Positions 1 through 7,622 of a stretch of DNA of 18,033 nucleotides are shown here, piece after piece; position 1 is the first letter of the stretch, and each line of letters opens with the position of its first letter. The DNA is from a candidate division WOR-3 bacterium. Lineage in GTDB: Bacteria > SDB-A. The notes under the pieces were generated by a model. It was not told where the DNA came from. It saw nothing but the letters and a program-made list of their open reading frames with translations, and searched no databases. A program made the translations under genes and the position numbers. The stretch is from NCBI GenBank assembly GCA_016926475.1, contig JAFGON010000018.1, forward strand, positions 1 through 18,033. Reading direction: 5' to 3'.

Positions 1-3000
1 CTGTCTTCCCGATATGTCGTAAACGGCCAGTCTGACAGGCACCTCAGAACCAACGCTGTAGCCTATGACGGTTCTGCCCCTGACCGGGTTTGGATAGACC
101 GGAGATAACGAGAAGTGGTGCCGGTCATTTAAAGGATGACCTGTCTCCTGCTCTTCGACATTCACAAGGCCCGAGGGGATGACGATGGATACATCGTCAA
201 AATAGTAACCTTCTGCGACGCCGGAAGGACCTGAGAAAAAAAGCCAGGACAATAGAATTGAACCTTCGTAATTAAAATATACGTTTTGTTTTTGCCATAC
301 TCTGTGATCACCAGTGTAAATTGAATCGTATGGAGAGTGAAGCCACGTGCCAGTGTAGCCTTCTTGAGGATACAAAAGACTCCAGGTGCTTCCTCCGTCA
401 GTGGAAGCCTGGAGTTGTACTTTGTCCGAATTGTTAAAGATTTCATACCAGTGCCAGAAAGTCAGCAATGTTCTTTCGGATGATGTAAACGAATCAAATA
501 CAACCCTGGAATTGACAATTTGCGAAGAATACTGCCATGTCCCTTCGTTGCCGCAATACATCGAATGCGAGGAACTGTGGTTCCTATGTTCGGTAATATG
601 CCACGATGCAGGTCCCTGGAATGTCCATAAAGAATCACCGTTTTCAAAACCATCGTTAAAAAGTACCCCGCCGATTCCTATGCTGCCTGAACCTTCGTAA
701 TGGTAACCTCCGTGGGAATGTCCCAGGAGATTCATTTCAACAAAAGAAGGTGTGGGAATGCTTTCAGAGACGTGTACCGTGAAAGCGCTGTCAAGAGTCA
801 AAGTATCGAAAGGGTTTATGAGGTTAGACTGTTCGAAAGAGTCGATCAGCGTTATATACGGATCGGCGCACAAAAGGTTTATCTCGAGTGATGAAATACT
901 TCCGCTGCCTGTGTTGCATATCTTAAAAGACATGGAAAAATCGTCTCCGGGCTCAATCAATTCAGGCCCCATCGCGGAAATCAAAACCAACTCAGATCCG
1001 TTTACTGTCAATGAAATTGTGCTCTCCCAGACGCTGTCATTTTGATCCCAACAGGTAAAAGTGAAAGGAACAACGTAAAGGTCCGGGATTGAATCATGAA
1101 ATGTCACCGAAAAGCCCGACGAAGAAGACGCGGTGTCGTGAGGATTGATACTGCCGAATTCGACGGTGTCCATTCCAACAGTGGCTGAAGAATCAAGTGA
1201 AACAAGAACAGCTTTTACCCCGTTGGCGGTATTCTGACCATGGTTTACAACCGATGGATAAGCCGAATATGTGAAGCCCGAGTTTATCTGCCCGTTGTCG
1301 AGGCCTCCAGTTATGGTGTCGAAATCGACTATCGTGACAAAAGCGCTTTGGGAATAGACGCACAAAGTGTCTTGGTAGTATATGCAGTCATGTGCGTAAA
1401 CAGTTAGACACATGTCATCTGCAGAGCTTATGTTGTAGTCTATAGTGGCGTTTCCCGAAGCGTCGGTAAATGCCCTTGCAAAAACCGATGAATCCGTCAA
1501 ACCTGTGATACAGCAGACAGCGCCTTCAAGGGGAAGTCCGCCTGTCTGGACGTTGACTGAAAATTGATGGTTTCCCAATTGAATACTGTCTTCATGCAGA
1601 GCGGTGATTGTATCAGGTTCTGAAAAATAGATCTGAGTTTCAGGGTCGCCCAAAAGGTTTAGTTCGTTTATGCACCAGTGGTATGAGCTGTCCATGATGG
1701 GAATGCAGTTGTCTTTGCCGACTCCGTGTCCTCTTCCTATGTTGTATAGGCTGTCCCTGAAAACTTTTCTTGCAGTCCATATATTCAGCCAGTCCGAAGG
1801 TCCCATACCGTTGCCTTCAACCGGGAGTCCCGGCAGAATTCCGTCGCCTATGCCGTACCTCGCGTTGAGCATCAGAGCTATGGATCCTCCGTTGGGCGCG
1901 TTGAAAATGTATTCAGCCAGGCATTCGTAATTGTCGAACCATCCGGGCATGCAGGCACAAGAATGGAACACAAAAAGTTTCATGCCGTTTGAAAGGGATG
2001 AAATCATAGAACTGACGAGCATTTGGGAAGGGTAACCATACCAGTAAACTCCATCCTGGTTTCCGTGGGCGGCTACGTGCACCCAATGATAACCGTTGTT
2101 AAGGGAATCAAGAAAACCGTCGGGGTGGCCGGAGTGGTTTTCGTAGAGTTTTGTGTGAGACCAGTGCAAGGGAAGGCAATTTTCAGCGATCGTATCGCAA
2201 ATCAGGCTGCCGAAGATGTTGGAGTCAGGCCAGAGCCCAGCGCCTCCTTGTAGTGATTTTTCTAGATAGCCCATAGAGGGGGTTTGCTCGTATGTGAGAA
2301 GTTTTGTTATCCAGTTTTCGGCTTCTGTGGTTGAGTTTACGGGAAACCTTCCGACGTAGACGTCGCTGTACCAGTCGCAGGAATCCTGTATGAATTCACC
2401 GTATACATGATTGCCGTTGGCGTCCCAGTTCTTGTCGTAGGGAACAACGTCGGAAAAATAGAGATCCGAAGGCATGTCTGTCGAGATTTGGAAAAAAGCG
2501 ACTTCGGAATGGATGAACCTCGCCCCCAGATTATCATTATCTCCTGCCAAGACAAGATAAATCAGGCCGTGGTTCTGATGGTAGTCCTTTACGAAATTTC
2601 TTATCTTCTCCATGTCGTCGTTGCCCTGGTAATGGCTGGAAATCCACTCTAAGCTGAATATTTTCGAGGGAATTCCTTTCTGGTTTTTCCACCGGATCAG
2701 CGGCTCAAAGCTCTGAACCAGTTCTTCCGGCGCTACTATTACGTATTCGACTTCTCCGTCTCTCGCTTCTTTCACGAGGGGGGTATTGAAACAAACATCC
2801 TGATTGTTGATAACCAGCCCCTCTACGTCCTGCGAAAATACTTCGATTTGACCTTGGGTAAGAAAAACCGGAGAAGACATACCTTCGGCGTATTCTACGA
2901 CAAGAGTGGCTTTTTTCAGGAACTGAAGTTCTTTTGTGACAGGGTTATAGCGAAAAGGCGTGTAAACAACACCGGCTATTTGAAAACCCGATTTACTTCC

Positions 3001-3393
3001 CGTGCTGAATGAAAGGACGGGATTTTCGGGATAAAAAGAGTTCTCTTCGTAAACAACACTCGATGGCCCTACAAAGGATGGATTTAAGCTCAGGGGAACA
3101 TCGGGCTGTCTTGGCAAGATGTCATAATTTCCCAGGACACTCCATTCCTGATCTTCAAGTACGGCTGATATGACGTGAGCGCCTGAAGGCAAGCTGAATC
3201 TCATGGTTTCTCCGGGTAAATCCGGGTGTCCAGTAGGCATTACAGAATTGCCTGAATAAATTATGACGTCGCCATACACCGAAGAAACTACGTCAAAATC
3301 ACTAAAGGAATTCTCAATCTGCCAGTTTATATTACCTGACGTGATATAAGTGGGTAAAACAAAAGCGATGAAAACAAAAATGCAAGCTTTCAT
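1..3393 (-). CDS. Secreted gingipain-like C25 cysteine peptidase with C-terminal sorting domain (3' end cut by window edge)
   Basis: The frame is open from an ATG at 3393 to the left edge (1131 codons, no stop). An AAGGA ribosome site precedes the ATG. Residues 1-20 form a signal peptide. Residues up to about 210 resemble a C25 pro-region. The catalytic domain follows, with His443 in VAAHGN and a Cys pair at 479/481 in HSCACMPGWF; by comparison with gingipain R (ACVNGDF) Cys481 is the likely nucleophile. After about residue 560 come beta-rich Ig/CARDB-like segments and a jelly-roll-like piece ending YYFDDVSIVI. The last visible part, from about 1093, reads YPNPVRG...VRLAVYDISGRQ, the start of a T9SS type A/FlgD-like sorting domain, so only about 40 residues should be missing. 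Role (family knowledge): exported proteolysis after Arg/Lys or related residues; the specificity here is unknown. No partner secretion genes are visible. Confidence 0.88.
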   Translation of the reverse strand, partial: MKACIFVFIAFVLPTYITSGNINWQIENSFSDFDVVSSVYGDVIIYSGNSVMPTGHPDLPGETMRFSLPSGAHVISAVLEDQEWSVLGNYDILPRQPDVPLSLNPSFVGPSSVVYEENSFYPENPVLSFSTGSKSGFQIAGVVYTPFRYNPVTKELQFLKKATLVVEYAEGMSSPVFLTQGQIEVFSQDVEGLVINNQDVCFNTPLVKEARDGEVEYVIVAPEELVQSFEPLIRWKNQKGIPSKIFSLEWISSHYQGNDDMEKIRNFVKDYHQNHGLIYLVLAGDNDNLGARFIHSEVAFFQISTDMPSDLYFSDVVPYDKNWDANGNHVYGEFIQDSCDWYSDVYVGRFPVNSTTEAENWITKLLTYEQTPSMGYLEKSLQGGAGLWPDSNIFGSLICDTIAENCLPLHWSHTKLYENHSGHPDGFLDSLNNGYHWVHVAAHGNQDGVYWYGYPSQMLVSSMISSLSNGMKLFVFHSCACMPGWFDNYECLAEYIFNAPNGGSIALMLNARYGIGDGILPGLPVEGNGMGPSDWLNIWTARKVFRDSLYNIGRGHGVGKDNCIPIMDSSYHWCINELNLLGDPETQIYFSEPDTITALHEDSIQLGNHQFSVNVQTGGLPLEGAVCCITGLTDSSVFARAFTDASGNATIDYNISSADDMCLTVYAHDCIYYQDTLCVYSQSAFVTIVDFDTITGGLDNGQINSGFTYSAYPSVVNHGQNTANGVKAVLVSLDSSATVGMDTVEFGSINPHDTASSSSGFSVTFHDSIPDLYVVPFTFTCWDQNDSVWESTISLTVNGSELVLISAMGPELIEPGDDFSMSFKICNTGSGSISSLEINLLCADPYITLIDSFEQSNLINPFDTLTLDSAFTVHVSESIPTPSFVEMNLLGHSHGGYHYEGSGSIGIGGVLFNDGFENGDSLWTFQGPASWHITEHRNHSSSHSMYCGNEGTWQYSSQIVNSRVVFDSFTSSERTLLTFWHWYEIFNNSDKVQLQASTDGGSTWSLLYPQEGYTGTWLHSPYDSIYTGDHRVWQKQNVYFNYEGSILLSWLFFSGPSGVAEGYYFDDVSIVIPSGLVNVEEQETGHPLNDRHHFSLSPVYPNPVRGRTVIGYSVGSEVPVRLAVYDISGRQ

Positions 3394-3421
3394 TTGTAAA
3401 TCCTTGTTGAGACTTTCTACG

Positions 3422-3451
3422 ATATTAGTATTAAATAATCAAACCAAGCAA
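3422..3451 (-). promoter_or_regulatory. Candidate sigma-70 promoter for the C25 peptidase
   Basis: On the minus strand TTGCTT (3446-3451) and TAATAT (3422-3427) are separated by 18 bases, about 30 bases upstream of the ATG at 3393. This is a pattern match only. Confidence 0.4.
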
Positions 3452-3477
3452 AAGTAAATATAAATGTCGCTGGAAAA

Positions 3478-3496
3478 TGATTTTGTCACAAAATCA
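3478..3496. promoter_or_regulatory. Perfect 19-bp palindrome, candidate TetR-type operator
   Basis: TGATTTTGT-C-ACAAAATCA is a 9+1+9 perfect inverted repeat centred on 3487. It lies between the divergent C25 peptidase and TetR-family genes. It contains a TTGTCA (3483-3488) that could be the -35 of the rightward promoter, with TATACA (3504-3509) as a close-set -10. Position, symmetry and length fit a TetR dimer site that controls the regulator itself and perhaps the peptidase. Binding is inferred. Confidence 0.5.
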
Positions 3497-3540
3497 AATA
3501 TATTATACAAAAAGTAAAGTATAGAATCCGGGAGTGAAAA

Positions 3541-3629
3541 TTGACGAGAAAAGAAAAATTGTTCAAGAGAGACCATATATTGTATTCGGTGGATCACATT
3601 CTTAATGAAAGGGCTTTAAAAACCTCTCA
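3541..3629 (+). pseudogene. Frameshifted N-terminal part of the TetR-family regulator
   Basis: From a TTG at 3541, after a GGGAG ribosome site, the frame reads LTRKEKLFKRDHILYSVDHI followed by LNER, which matches the first helix of TetR DNA-binding domains. The conserved continuation GFKNLSMEKIA lies one frame away, starting at 3612. One missing G in the GGG run at 3611-3613 would restore a single reading frame through to 4103 (about 188 residues). This is either a real one-base deletion or a sequencing/assembly error. The surrounding bases (GAA AGG GCT) do not form a classic slippery heptamer. Confidence 0.7.
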
Positions 3630-4103
3630 ATGGAGAAGATCGCAGTTCAATCAGAATTCACACGTCAGACCATATACGCCTATTTCAAAAACAGAGAAGA
3701 ACTTTTACTGATACTGTTCTTGAAAGAAAGCCTTAAAAGATGGGTATATCTTGAAAAAGCGACGGAAGACTGGGATACAAGCGTTAAAAAACTTGAGATG
3801 TTTGGAATGTCGTATTGGGAATATTACAGGAAAATTCCCAACTATCTCGATCTTGCTTTATACTACGACAATTACGGAATCCCATATAAATCGATGAGAA
3901 AGGCAATTTTAAAGGAATTCTACGAACCAAACATCAGAGCTAAAACTTTTTTTCACAACATTTTTATTCAAGGCCAAAAAGACGGAAGCATAAGGGATGA
4001 CATTAACGTAGAATTTTCCTTGAGTTATTTCTGCATTTCTCTTCGCGCGGTTCTGAAAGAAGTTATATATCTTAAATATATGAAAAAAGAGTACTTCTTT
4101 TAA
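3630..4103 (+). CDS. TetR/AcrR-family transcriptional regulator (main part; N-terminus in another frame)
   Basis: The ORF starts at an internal ATG and encodes 157 residues. It opens with the second half of a TetR helix-turn-helix domain: MEKIAVQSEFTRQTIYAYFKNREELL matches the pattern IA..aGvs..tiY.yF.nKeeLl. The rest is a helical ligand-binding domain of no recognised subfamily. Family knowledge: TetR proteins bind palindromic operators as dimers and let go when a small ligand binds. As annotated from 3630 the protein lacks helix 1 of the DNA-binding domain, which is found in the -1 frame at 3541-3612, so function depends on whether that frameshift is real. It is divergent from the C25 peptidase with a palindrome in the gap, so autoregulation and peptidase control are plausible but unproven. 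Confidence 0.82.
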   Translation: MEKIAVQSEFTRQTIYAYFKNREELLLILFLKESLKRWVYLEKATEDWDTSVKKLEMFGMSYWEYYRKIPNYLDLALYYDNYGIPYKSMRKAILKEFYEPNIRAKTFFHNIFIQGQKDGSIRDDINVEFSLSYFCISLRAVLKEVIYLKYMKKEYFF

Positions 4104-4212
4104 TTTGTAAAAATACTGGTCCAAGGATTTTCGGCAAAGTAAGACGATCGGAAAAATTGTAAAATCCCGGGGCTATGAGGGAAGAAGGTCAACGGGTATT
4201 TTCACAAGACGC

Positions 4213-4259
4213 AGAAGAGCGCGGGAAAACCATCCTCTTCTCGGTATAGGACGTTTTTT
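4213..4259 (+). terminator. Weak hairpin with distant T-run after the TetR gene
   Basis: AGAAGAG (4213-4219) pairs with CTCTTCT (4235-4241), a 7-bp stem with a 15-base loop. A T6 run follows only at 4254-4259, too far for a canonical intrinsic terminator. It lies between convergent genes. The rest of 4104-4283 shows nothing recognisable. Confidence 0.22.
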
Positions 4260-4283
4260 AGATTAAACCACGGGATCTGTTTC

Positions 4284-4799
4284 TCATCCTCCGTCGATTG
4301 AGAGGATACGGTTTCCAATACCTGTTTTTACATAGTAAACCGTGAAATACCCATTTTTCAGTATGTCGGCCTGTTCCTGTGATAGTAGAAAATTTACCCC
4401 TTCAATTTTTATCTGTGTGAAGCCTCTTTTTCTGATTGATAGCATGGATGTCTGCGCTGAACCGCTGATGATTGATATTTTGCCCTCCCGCAGATTTTTG
4501 TTTTTAATGTAATAAGCAGTCATTGGAATAATAAGTATCGGGATGTAGATTAAAAAGGGCCACAATTTCGATAGGTCTAAGTACTGGAGCCCGGTTTTAT
4601 TGTAATAAATTAGACCTGACAATCCGACGATGAATAGGGCTATGAGCATGGACGTGATCTGCCTCTGGTTTGTCGACTTGTTAAGCGATTCTATTCGTTT
4701 TTTCTGTTCGTCTGAAAGGAGTCCGTTCCGGTTGGTGTAGAGATCATCTGCGGTGAAGTTAAAGGCTGTCTCCAGAAGTCTCGATGTTTCTCTTGACAA
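4284..4799 (-). CDS. Hypothetical two-helix membrane protein
   Basis: 171 residues from a TTG start at 4799. An in-frame TAG lies four codons upstream, so no longer start exists, and an AGG sits just before it. Three parts are visible: a charged N-terminal segment rich in Asp, Glu, Asn and Lys (residues 1-45, with FTADDLYTNRNGLLSDEQKKR), two hydrophobic helices (about 48-66 and 79-96), and a C-terminal soluble domain ending YFTVYYVKTGIGNRILSIDGG. The layout resembles uncharacterised membrane proteins seen in Chloroflexota and other phyla; no function is known to me. It follows the TPR/DUF2271 gene by 54 bases on the same strand and may be co-transcribed with it. Confidence 0.75.
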   Translation of the reverse strand: MSRETSRLLETAFNFTADDLYTNRNGLLSDEQKKRIESLNKSTNQRQITSMLIALFIVGLSGLIYYNKTGLQYLDLSKLWPFLIYIPILIIPMTAYYIKNKNLREGKISIISGSAQTSMLSIRKRGFTQIKIEGVNFLLSQEQADILKNGYFTVYYVKTGIGNRILSIDGG

Positions 4800-4821
4800 A
4801 ACCTAAACCCCGGTAAATCGG

Positions 4822-4842
4822 TTTTGATCTGCGATATCAAAA
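4822..4842. repeat. Small inverted repeat between two minus-strand genes
   Basis: TTTTGAT-7 bases-ATCAAAA forms a perfect 7-bp stem. It is A/T-rich, has no adjoining T-run for termination, and may be incidental or a minor mRNA structure ahead of the membrane-protein gene. Confidence 0.3.
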
Positions 4843-4853
4843 ACAGTCATGTT

Positions 4854-6449
4854 CTACTCCATGTACCTTAATTGGATATAAGGAAGAAGGCGGCCGTCTG
4901 TTTTGATGACTTCTGCGTTTTCGGCTCCGATTTCAAAATCAACAGATGTCTGTTCGTATTGATAACTCGGCCAATAACTGACTTCTATGTTGGCTTTGTA
5001 GGTGCCATTTTGGACTGTGTTACCATCGCTGTCTTTGAGGTTCCAGGTGTAGACATGGTTTCCGAGATCGATGCTCGCGCCGGTATTCGCGTCTGTTGTG
5101 AAATTGGAAGAGTTCCCCCAAAGTGGTAATGTCGTTTGAACGGCTTTGACGTTTCCGGCAAAACCCGATACGTAGATTGTTTTGATGAAATTTTCCTGAT
5201 CGTCTTCTATCCAAACAGCTGTCTGCGGCGGAAGCTCGTCTATAAAACCCAGAGAGAATTCTATTATAAGGCAAGGCTTTTCGAGGGATGAAAAGTCCAC
5301 CGTAAAGGGTCTTGGATTTAAAACTTCAAAAACCCATTGTGCTTCTTGTGAAGAGGGATAGTCGTTGACTACGTTTGTCCATTTTGAGGCGCCAAGTTTT
5401 CTGTAGCCGTATCCGATGTGAAAGAGCGCTGCAGTTTTCACCGAATCGGGAGCGTCGCTTTCAAGTATTTCGTTCAAGTCGGATATACCCTGTTCGAGTT
5501 TTCCGACGAAGAAAGGAAACTGGACACCCATGATTCCTCTCAGAAGCTTGAATTCAATATTGTCCGGCTCAATATCGAGGACTTTATCAATTTGATTCAT
5601 CGCTTTAAAACAAAGATTGGTCCTGTAATCCGTGTCTTCGGTGATGCTCTCTTCGTAAGGGGTTTCCGCCAGAGCGAGATAAACATAGGCGAGAAGCGAA
5701 AATGTTTCGACGCGGTTATCATCAAGTTCAACAGCTTTGACCAAAAGAGTTTCAGCCCGGAAATATTCCCCCTCTTCGTAAGATGATTTCGCTCTGGAGA
5801 GGAGGTCGTCTAAATCTTCAGCGGAAAAAACAGCCGTGTCTTCAACCGGCTTAAGCGGTTTAAGGCGTTCAATTTCGTCACGCGCTTTTTGAGACAATTC
5901 CAGGTCGTTGGAAAGAGAGAGCAGTTCTTCCCACACTTTAATTGCGGATTCTATGTCATCCCGCTTTTCGTATCCCTGGGCTAAATATATTCTCGCTGAT
6001 ATCAAAAGAGACGAATCTTCTTCCTCCGAAGATGTCGGTGTCAGCGCGAGAAGCGTTTCAAGATCTTTTATTCCCTTGTCCAATTTTCCCAAAAAAACCG
6101 GGACAACAACGCTCATGAAACCTCTGTAAAACAGGGCGTCGGGATTATCGGGGGCAAGCATGACCGCTTTGTCGAGTATTGAAAATGATTCAAAAGCGCG
6201 TGAAGCCTGAAGCTGGAAATCTCTTGTCTCACCTGCGCTTTTACCGATGTAAAAGCCGAGAAGCGCCAAAATTCCTGAATTTTCCGGATACGCTTCGGCA
6301 GCTTTCCTCATTAACTCAACGGCCGCTTCAGTGTTGCCTTCTGCGTTGAGTATACCCGCCTGTTCTTTGAAATCTTCGACTGTTGTTTGTGAAAAAACTG
6401 AAAATAAAGGTAAAAACAAAAAAACTGTTAAACAAATCAAAGATTTCAT
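4854..6449 (-). CDS. Exported TPR-repeat protein with C-terminal DUF2271-like domain
   Basis: 531 residues with a clear signal peptide (1-20, ending SVFSQ). Residues about 25-380 are TPR-like helical repeats. A block of about 130 residues is duplicated: ALFYRGFMSVVVPVFLGKLD in the first copy matches KLLRGIMGVQFPFFVGKLE in the second, each followed by G(I)xDL. Residues 388-531 match the DUF2271 pattern of predicted periplasmic proteins: PPQTAVWIEDDQENFIKTIY, LPLW, TGASIDLGNHVYTW, NGTYKANIEVSYWPS. The start ATG shares one base with the stop of the upstream FMN-binding gene (TAATG), which indicates translational coupling. As far as I recall, DUF2271 genes occur near flavinylation (ApbE/PepSY) genes elsewhere. 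A role in an extracytosolic flavin-linked redox complex is therefore a reasonable inference, with the TPRs as scaffold. No redox residues of its own are evident. Confidence 0.82.
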   Translation of the reverse strand: MKSLICLTVFLFLPLFSVFSQTTVEDFKEQAGILNAEGNTEAAVELMRKAAEAYPENSGILALLGFYIGKSAGETRDFQLQASRAFESFSILDKAVMLAPDNPDALFYRGFMSVVVPVFLGKLDKGIKDLETLLALTPTSSEEEDSSLLISARIYLAQGYEKRDDIESAIKVWEELLSLSNDLELSQKARDEIERLKPLKPVEDTAVFSAEDLDDLLSRAKSSYEEGEYFRAETLLVKAVELDDNRVETFSLLAYVYLALAETPYEESITEDTDYRTNLCFKAMNQIDKVLDIEPDNIEFKLLRGIMGVQFPFFVGKLEQGISDLNEILESDAPDSVKTAALFHIGYGYRKLGASKWTNVVNDYPSSQEAQWVFEVLNPRPFTVDFSSLEKPCLIIEFSLGFIDELPPQTAVWIEDDQENFIKTIYVSGFAGNVKAVQTTLPLWGNSSNFTTDANTGASIDLGNHVYTWNLKDSDGNTVQNGTYKANIEVSYWPSYQYEQTSVDFEIGAENAEVIKTDGRLLPYIQLRYME

Positions 6450-6973
6450 TATCTCTCCATTTCGATGATTTTATTGTAAAAAAAAGCCGCTTCCCAAAAA
6501 TTTTCAATAACAGCGAATGAACTTATAGTCGCTCCGGTGACTGCGTCTATTTCATAATCGTTGAAATTTCTGTTTTCTATATCCAGAAAACCGATTTTCA
6601 TTCCCGTGAATTTATCGAAAAAACTTTTTTTTTCAAGAAGAACAAAATACTGTGGGGTTTCATTGTGAGATAAAAGAAGAACCCCTATGCAAATACCGTC
6701 TGCGGAAATTCCTGTCAAGGTAATTACCGGTCCTACCAGTCCGCTGTTATCGCCCAAAAAACCGTATCCGATCAAAGAATTGTCTTTGTAGACATTGTAG
6801 TATGATGAAGTATCGAGAAATACTTTTTCGAAAGAATCAGCAAATACGAAGATTTTCTGAAGGTGAATAGTCTCCTGCGAATCTGCAGAGAGGAGAGAAG
6901 ATGTGTTAAGGCATGAAATCGAGAAATCTGAAAAAAAACAGAGGACAAACAAAACCATCGCGCTGCTTTTCAT
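6449..6973 (-). CDS. Exported FMN-binding domain protein (flavinylation motif)
   Basis: 174 residues. The hydrophobic N-terminus (1-20) is followed by Cys21 (SISC), either a weak lipobox or a plain signal peptide. The FMN_bind domain covers about 60-165: IGYGFLGDNSGLVGPVITL, the following G.I.GVLLLSHNETP segment, and DAVTGATISS at 143-152. The last matches the covalent flavinylation consensus of NqrC/RnfG-type domains, where ApbE attaches FMN to the threonine of GAT (here Thr149). Family knowledge: such domains shuttle electrons outside the cytoplasm. It is the first gene of a minus-strand run with the TPR/DUF2271 protein, to which it is coupled by a one-base overlap. No ApbE, Rnf or Nqr gene lies in the window, so the electron donor and acceptor are unknown. 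Confidence 0.85.
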   Translation of the reverse strand: MKSSAMVLFVLCFFSDFSISCLNTSSLLSADSQETIHLQKIFVFADSFEKVFLDTSSYYNVYKDNSLIGYGFLGDNSGLVGPVITLTGISADGICIGVLLLSHNETPQYFVLLEKKSFFDKFTGMKIGFLDIENRNFNDYEIDAVTGATISSFAVIENFWEAAFFYNKIIEMER

Positions 6974-7010
6974 TTTGACCTTTTTTTTAGATATTTTTTA
7001 AATAAAATAA

Positions 7011-7039
7011 TTTATATTGCGTGAAACGTAAAGTTTTAA
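7011..7039 (-). promoter_or_regulatory. Candidate promoter for the FMN-binding/TPR run
   Basis: On the minus strand TTAAAA (7034-7039) and TATAAA (7011-7016) are 17 bases apart, 38 bases before the ATG at 6973. The -35 is weak. Confidence 0.33.
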
Positions 7040-7073
7040 TTTTTTGGCGGAATTTGATTGCAAGGAGACAAAT

Positions 7074-7204
7074 ATGGACACAAGCCGAAAGGTGAGAGGT
7101 ATTGTGGATTTGTACAGAAAAAAATAAACGACGAAAGGATTTATTTTCATCCAAATGTGCCTTATAAGAAATTAGCCAACATGCAGGACAGCTATGCCAG
7201 ATGA
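7074..7204 (+). pseudogene. Disrupted 5' part of the SHOCT-domain gene
   Basis: A strong AAGGAG ribosome site leads to an ATG at 7074 reading MDTSRKVRGIVDLYRKK, then TAA at 7125. The stop comes straight after an A7 run (7118-7124). Stepping back one base at that run continues the protein as INDERIYFHPNVPYKKLANM and on to QDSYAR, then an in-frame TGA at 7202, after which the same frame runs on through the downstream ORF. The gene therefore appears to need both a one-base correction at the A-run and readthrough of TGA to be whole. The zero-frame A_AAA_AAA is a classic -1 slippery heptamer, but the second stop favours decay. Confidence 0.65.
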
Positions 7205-7219
7205 GCTAAGACGAAATCT

Positions 7220-7606
7220 GTGCTGGTTCTGATAGACAACACTACTTTCGGAAACGCCAAAGACGGGGCTCTTTTCACCGATGAAGCGGTCTATTCACAC
7301 AACATGATGCAGAAAGCCCAAAAATACAAGTATGAAGAAATCGACTCGGTGGTTTTTATACCTGGTTTGACGAGCAACCTAATAATAAACGGAATAAAAT
7401 TTCTCGAGACTAATTTCCCATCACAGTTTTCAATTAACCTTATAAAAGAGATGCTCGGTGAAATTGTTCATGAACTCAGGATTAATTCTGCGAAAAGCGC
7501 ATCTCCTGTTGATGCCCTGAAAAAACTCAAAGAACTCTTTGAACAAGGCTTGATAAATGAGGCGGAGTATGAAGAAAAGAGAAAAAAATACGTTGAGCTT
7601 CTTTAG
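7220..7606 (+). CDS. SHOCT-domain protein of unknown function (3' part of a disrupted gene)
   Basis: 128 residues from a GTG at 7220. The start is a poor one without a ribosome site, and the coding signal continues upstream in frame as far as the TGA at 7202 and beyond it. The body has a compact beta-rich segment with LIDNTTFGNAKDGALFTDEA and YKYEEIDSVVF, reminiscent of PH-like/bacterial stress-type domains found with SHOCT. Residues about 95-128 form a SHOCT domain (SPVDALKKLKELFEQGLINE plus AEYEEKRKKYVELL), a short C-terminal module thought to mediate oligomerisation. It is convergent with pdxT, with 16 bases between them and no terminator visible. It is likely non-functional as a full-length protein unless the upstream lesions are sequencing errors. 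Confidence 0.6.
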   Translation: MLVLIDNTTFGNAKDGALFTDEAVYSHNMMQKAQKYKYEEIDSVVFIPGLTSNLIINGIKFLETNFPSQFSINLIKEMLGEIVHELRINSAKSASPVDALKKLKELFEQGLINEAEYEEKRKKYVELL

Positions 7607-7622
7607 GGCGGGAGGTCTGTCG

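Noticed and set aside
386-2652. Several open frames on the plus strand opposite the peptidase
   Set aside because: They are shadows of the continuous minus-strand C25 frame, which shows clear domains; the plus-strand frames have no ribosome sites or family motifs.
3610-3616. Programmed -1 frameshift in the TetR gene
   Set aside because: GAA AGG GCT does not form an X XXY YYZ heptamer in the zero frame, and no pseudoknot or strong stem follows.
4805-4850. A 15-codon frame on the minus strand (MTVFDIADQNRFTGV) between the TPR gene and the membrane protein
   Set aside because: No ribosome site, no regulatory codon run; a chance frame in a 54-base gap.
7202-7204. TGA recoding (selenocysteine or a reassigned code) in the SHOCT gene
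   Set aside because: No SECIS-like hairpin was drawn just after the TGA, and TGA ends guaA and folD normally.
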